Shown piece by piece: positions 7,895 through 10,262 of a DNA stretch of 10,262 nt. The stretch is from an uncultured Lachnospiraceae bacterium (GTDB lineage Bacteria; Bacillota; Clostridia; Lachnospirales; Lachnospiraceae), in NCBI GenBank assembly GCA_910588825.1, contig CAJURF010000096.1, positions 1 through 10,262 of the forward strand, in the 5' to 3' direction. Position 1 is the first letter of the stretch, and the number at the start of each line of letters is the position of its first letter. The notes under the pieces were generated by a model. That model did not search any database. It was not told where the DNA came from and saw only the letters and a list, made by a program, of their open reading frames with translations. Position numbers and translations under genes: made by a program.

Positions 7895-8192
7895 CTAAAG
7901 TTTAGCTTAAAATTTTATATACAAATCAGTTTGCTTGTGTTATATTTTTTTGCGAATATCCCTTTTTTATTTTTTGCAATTTCAACCAAGCGTTCAAGTT
8001 TAACAGGCTTCTGCCTGATATCTTTGAAATAACCGCCTGTGCCACTTTGTTAAGTCTATAGCAATAATCCCACAAAGGGGCAGAACTTTTGCCCTGCCCC
8101 TTTATGTCAACACAACAACACAATATATTCTGTTAAAGCAAACCGCCACTTCTGCTGCGAATGTTTAAGACACGAATGAATAAGAATTTAAA
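7895..8192. other. AT-rich intergenic spacer without a supported gene
   Basis: Between the decayed gene's promoter and the stop of the surface-protein gene I find no supported coding region. It holds the GC-rich hairpin at 8074-8103 and a small inverted repeat CAGGC (8004-8008) / GCCTG (8013-8017) with a 4-nt loop. A minus-strand frame of about 65 codons (7926-8123) has only a TTG start, no ribosome binding site, and runs through the hairpin. A small RNA on the minus strand from the hairpin toward 7926 cannot be excluded, but no promoter supports it. Confidence 0.5.
8074..8103 (-). terminator. GC-rich hairpin downstream of the surface-protein gene
   Basis: Perfect 10-bp inverted repeat AAAGGGGCAG (8074-8083) and CTGCCCCTTT (8094-8103) with a 10-nt loop. 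It lies 89 nt beyond the surface-protein stop at 8193-8195. No U-tract follows on the minus strand, so its terminator role is inferred from position and stem strength. It resembles the hairpin at 7045-7076 in both stem and loop. Confidence 0.5.
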
Positions 8193-10179
8193 TTATGGAT
8201 TTGTAAGGCCGTTATTTACAGCACAACAATCACCAGTTGTATCTCCAATCAATTCTCCATCAGAACTATTCCAGCCCCATCCCATAATACTGCCGTCATT
8301 AACAGCTGCAATACCGCCAGCCTCGCGTCCACGTCCTTGTGTTTTCAGCTTCGACCCATTGACTTTTACGCTTATAATACTGGCTCCGCTTACGTTTTCT
8401 GCTGCAATTCCCCCAATCCTTGCTCTCATTATACCGCCAAACTGATACTGGTCACTTCCAATTGAGGTTCCATTTAACCGTTCTACTGTACAATTAATAA
8501 TTTTACCCTCATTTATCGCGGAAATTCCTCCCACTCGGCCTACACTATCTTTGGCAGTAATGGCGCAATCTCTGATTATACAATCCGCTGCTACCCCAGA
8601 TACAGTCTGTTTCATCGAAACCATTCCGCCATAAACACCTGCAGAGCCAAGCCCATTTACAATCACCTGACAGTTTTCCAACTCACATTTCTGGATATTT
8701 CCAGAATTTTCCACCGCCAAACATGCCCCATAACCATCTACATTCTGTTCAATATATAAATTCGAGGTACAATTTGATAATACCATATTTTTCAATACTC
8801 CATCTTGACCCACACTATAAAAAACAGCTGTACCTTTTCCATCCGAAGTATTTCTAATCAACAAATTAGAAATTTTCTTCCCGTTTCCGTCATAAGTCCC
8901 CACAAAAGGATTATCGCTCCGGAACATGGCTGTAAAGTTTTCATACCCTGCATCAATATCAGCGGTCTGAATAAAATAGCACTTGTTATGCTGGCCCACT
9001 TTTCTCAGATGATCCAGTGTAACCACCTGATAAGGATTTGCCTGGGAACCGTTTCCGCCCTCAAAATCGCTGACCGACATAGCTGTCAGATAATCGGACT
9101 TACTTTCTTTTTCCCCTGCAATTATCTTCACATAACAGGAGGTGTCTCCTACATAGCTGCCATCCGGTTTCTTTCCATCCCACTGGACTTTATAAGTCTC
9201 TCCTCTCCTGCAGGTTGGGATTTCCTGTTCATATACAACTTCATCCAGAGCATCCAAAATCTGAACTTTTACATTAATCGTATCAGCATCCAGTGCAAAC
9301 TGTACTTCCGTCTGCGAGATACCACAGATGAAATCTCCACCTCCTGCTGTATAAAAATCAAGGGTTACAGCCTCGGCATCCGGAGGTGCGGCCGGTGTCT
9401 CCGGAATTTCTGTGGGTGTGCCCGTCTCTCCTGGTGTTCCTGTGGGCGTCCCTGTCTCTCCTGGTGTCCCTGTGGGCGTTCCCGTCTCTCCTGGTGTTCC
9501 TGTGGGCGTCCCTGTCTCTCCCGGTGTCCCTGTAGGTGTTCCCGTTCCTCCCGGCGTTCCTGTGGGTGTGCCCGTTTCTCCCGGTGTCCCTGTAGGTGTT
9601 CCTGTCTCTCCTGGTACTGTACTATTGCCATCTTCTTTTACTGTTACTTTACACTGATATGTACTGGCAGCTACTTTTGCTTTAACAGCAGCTGTTCCCG
9701 GTTTCACTGCAGCCACAACACCTGTCTGGGATACTTTTACCACGCTTCTGTCAGTAGAAGACCACTTCACTTTTCCTTTGGAATTTGTCAGTTTCAGCTT
9801 TTTACTGCCTCCGGCTCTAAGCGACAGACGGTATGTACTCAGCTTCGCGTCTTTTACCGTCACTCTGCAGGTATATTTCCTGCCGGATACTTTTGCAGTA
9901 ACCGTGGTACTGCCTTTTTTTCGTGCTGTCACCACGCCTTTTTGTGATACTTTTACCACTTTGTTCTTTCCGCTGGTCCATTTTACCTTCTTCTTTGTGT
10001 TTTTCATCTTCAGCGTCTTCGTATTCCCCACCACCAGGGAAATCTTTTTACTGCTGATTTTGGGTGCGGCGGCTTTGGGATAAACTGGCAGCAGAAGCAG
10101 GCATATGAATGCCGTGAGCAGTCCGACTGCTATCCTTCTACCCCCCCCCTATTTTTTTCGTTCTTCTCAGTTTCTCCAT
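8193..10179 (-). CDS. Phase-variable secreted surface protein with Big_2 domains (OFF in this sequence)
   Basis: From the ATG at 10179, preceded by GAGGAAAG (10186-10193), the reading gives MEKLRRTKKIGGG and then TAG at 10138-10140, because the G run has nine bases. With eight G the frame continues to 8193 as a 661-residue protein. Layout in the ON form: basic N-terminus and signal peptide (about 1-37, hydrophobic AVGLLTAFICLLLL, cleavage near PKAAA), two lysine-rich Big_2 Ig-like domains (about 40-109 and 112-181), a linker of seven 10-residue units (189-258), a FlgD-like Ig fold (about 271-364, with WDGKKPDGSYVGD), then a region starting GGNGSQANPYQVVTL (about 374-661) with DGNGKKISNLLI and recurring GGI/GGM turns, like GLUG/right-handed beta-helix proteins. 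No LPxTG or C-terminal membrane anchor is seen. A role in surface contact or binding is inferred. A GTG at 10034 in the body frame has no ribosome binding site and would skip the signal peptide. No convincing promoter is visible upstream. Confidence 0.85.
9405..9614 (-). repeat. Seven tandem 30-bp repeats encoding PGETGTPTGT
   Basis: Seven imperfect 30-bp units encode PGETGTPTGT, with one unit PGGTGTPTGT and the last ending TPTEI. They differ mostly at third codon positions, so the repeats are under protein-level constraint or are old enough to have drifted. Because the unit is a multiple of three, copy-number change alters linker length without breaking the frame. The segment joins the second Big_2 domain to the FlgD-like domain and is likely an extended, possibly O-glycosylated Thr/Pro linker (inference). 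Confidence 0.9.
10141..10149 (-). repeat. G9 homopolymer, candidate phase-variation switch
   Basis: Nine consecutive C on the plus strand, G on the coding strand, at codons 11-13 of the surface-protein gene, flanked by ATA before and TAG after. Frame tests by hand: nine G stops at TAG (10138-10140), ten G runs into a TAG a few codons later, eight G is fully open into the signal peptide and body. ON states are therefore 5, 8 or 11 G. The adjacent A7 run cannot substitute: losing one A creates an in-frame TAG at once. Confidence 0.85.
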
Positions 10180-10262
10180 TTCTTACTTTCCTCGCTTTCT
10201 CTTTATATTTATTAGGCGATTGCGAAACTCTAAACCCTGCATAAAATAGGGATTTTTTCTTC

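Noticed and set aside
7926..8123. Minus-strand frame of 65 codons in the AT-rich spacer
   Set aside because: Only a TTG start, no ribosome binding site, and it runs through a perfect GC-rich hairpin. It may be part of a repeat or RNA but is not supported as a protein.
9405..9614. CRISPR-like array
   Set aside because: The 30-bp units are directly adjacent with no spacers, and are translated in frame within a surface protein.
9365..9657. Short repetitive frames on both strands over the 30-bp repeats
   Set aside because: A 30-bp repeat stays open in several frames at once; only the frame continuous with the Ig-like domains is coding.
8805..9947. Plus-strand open frame of 380 codons opposite the surface-protein gene
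   Set aside because: Antisense to the Big_2/FlgD-like coding sequence; its Cys/Arg/Ser-rich repeats are the mirror of the 30-bp tandem repeats.
10152..10158. A7 run as an additional phase switch in the surface gene
   Set aside because: Loss of one A places TAG directly after two Lys codons, so it cannot restore the frame by itself; only the G run can.

Overview
The window looks like chromosomal DNA of a gut Clostridia-type Firmicute, most likely Lachnospiraceae. This is inferred from protein style and gene content, not from a search. Ribosome binding sites are strong AGGAGG-type, promoters are classic TTGACA/TATAAT, the GlyRS is the alpha2 type, and there is a VanW-family membrane protein and a lysine-rich secreted protein with Big_2 Ig-like domains.

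Left part (1-6677, all minus strand): a housekeeping block. In transcription order it holds a membrane-anchored VanW/PG_binding_4 protein, glycyl-tRNA synthetase with its own near-perfect promoter, a phosphofructokinase whose active-site residues point to pyrophosphate rather than ATP, and pyruvate, phosphate dikinase (ppdK), cut by the window start. glyS and the phosphofructokinase gene are 18 bp apart and probably co-transcribed. ppdK has its own promoter 100 bp further on. The phosphofructokinase and PPDK together suggest a pyrophosphate-linked glycolysis: PPi spent at the fructose-6-phosphate step and handled again at the PEP/pyruvate step.

Middle (6678-8192): divergent from the VanW gene is a 63-residue protein of unknown function, driven by an almost consensus promoter and an ideal ribosome binding site and followed by a GC-rich hairpin. 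After it comes a minus-strand gene that can only be read through by changing frame twice, so it appears to be a pseudogene. The adjoining AT-rich spacer has a second GC-rich hairpin whose sequence closely resembles the first.

Right part (8193-10179, minus strand): a secreted surface protein with a signal peptide, two Big_2 domains, seven 30-bp repeats encoding a Gly/Thr/Pro-rich linker, a FlgD-like Ig fold and a beta-helix-like C-terminal region. The signal-peptide coding region contains a run of nine G. With nine, translation from the only good start stops after 13 residues. With eight, a continuous 661-residue protein with a complete signal peptide is made. This is the signature of ON/OFF phase variation by slipped-strand mispairing, captured here in the OFF state, and it is the most interesting feature of the window.
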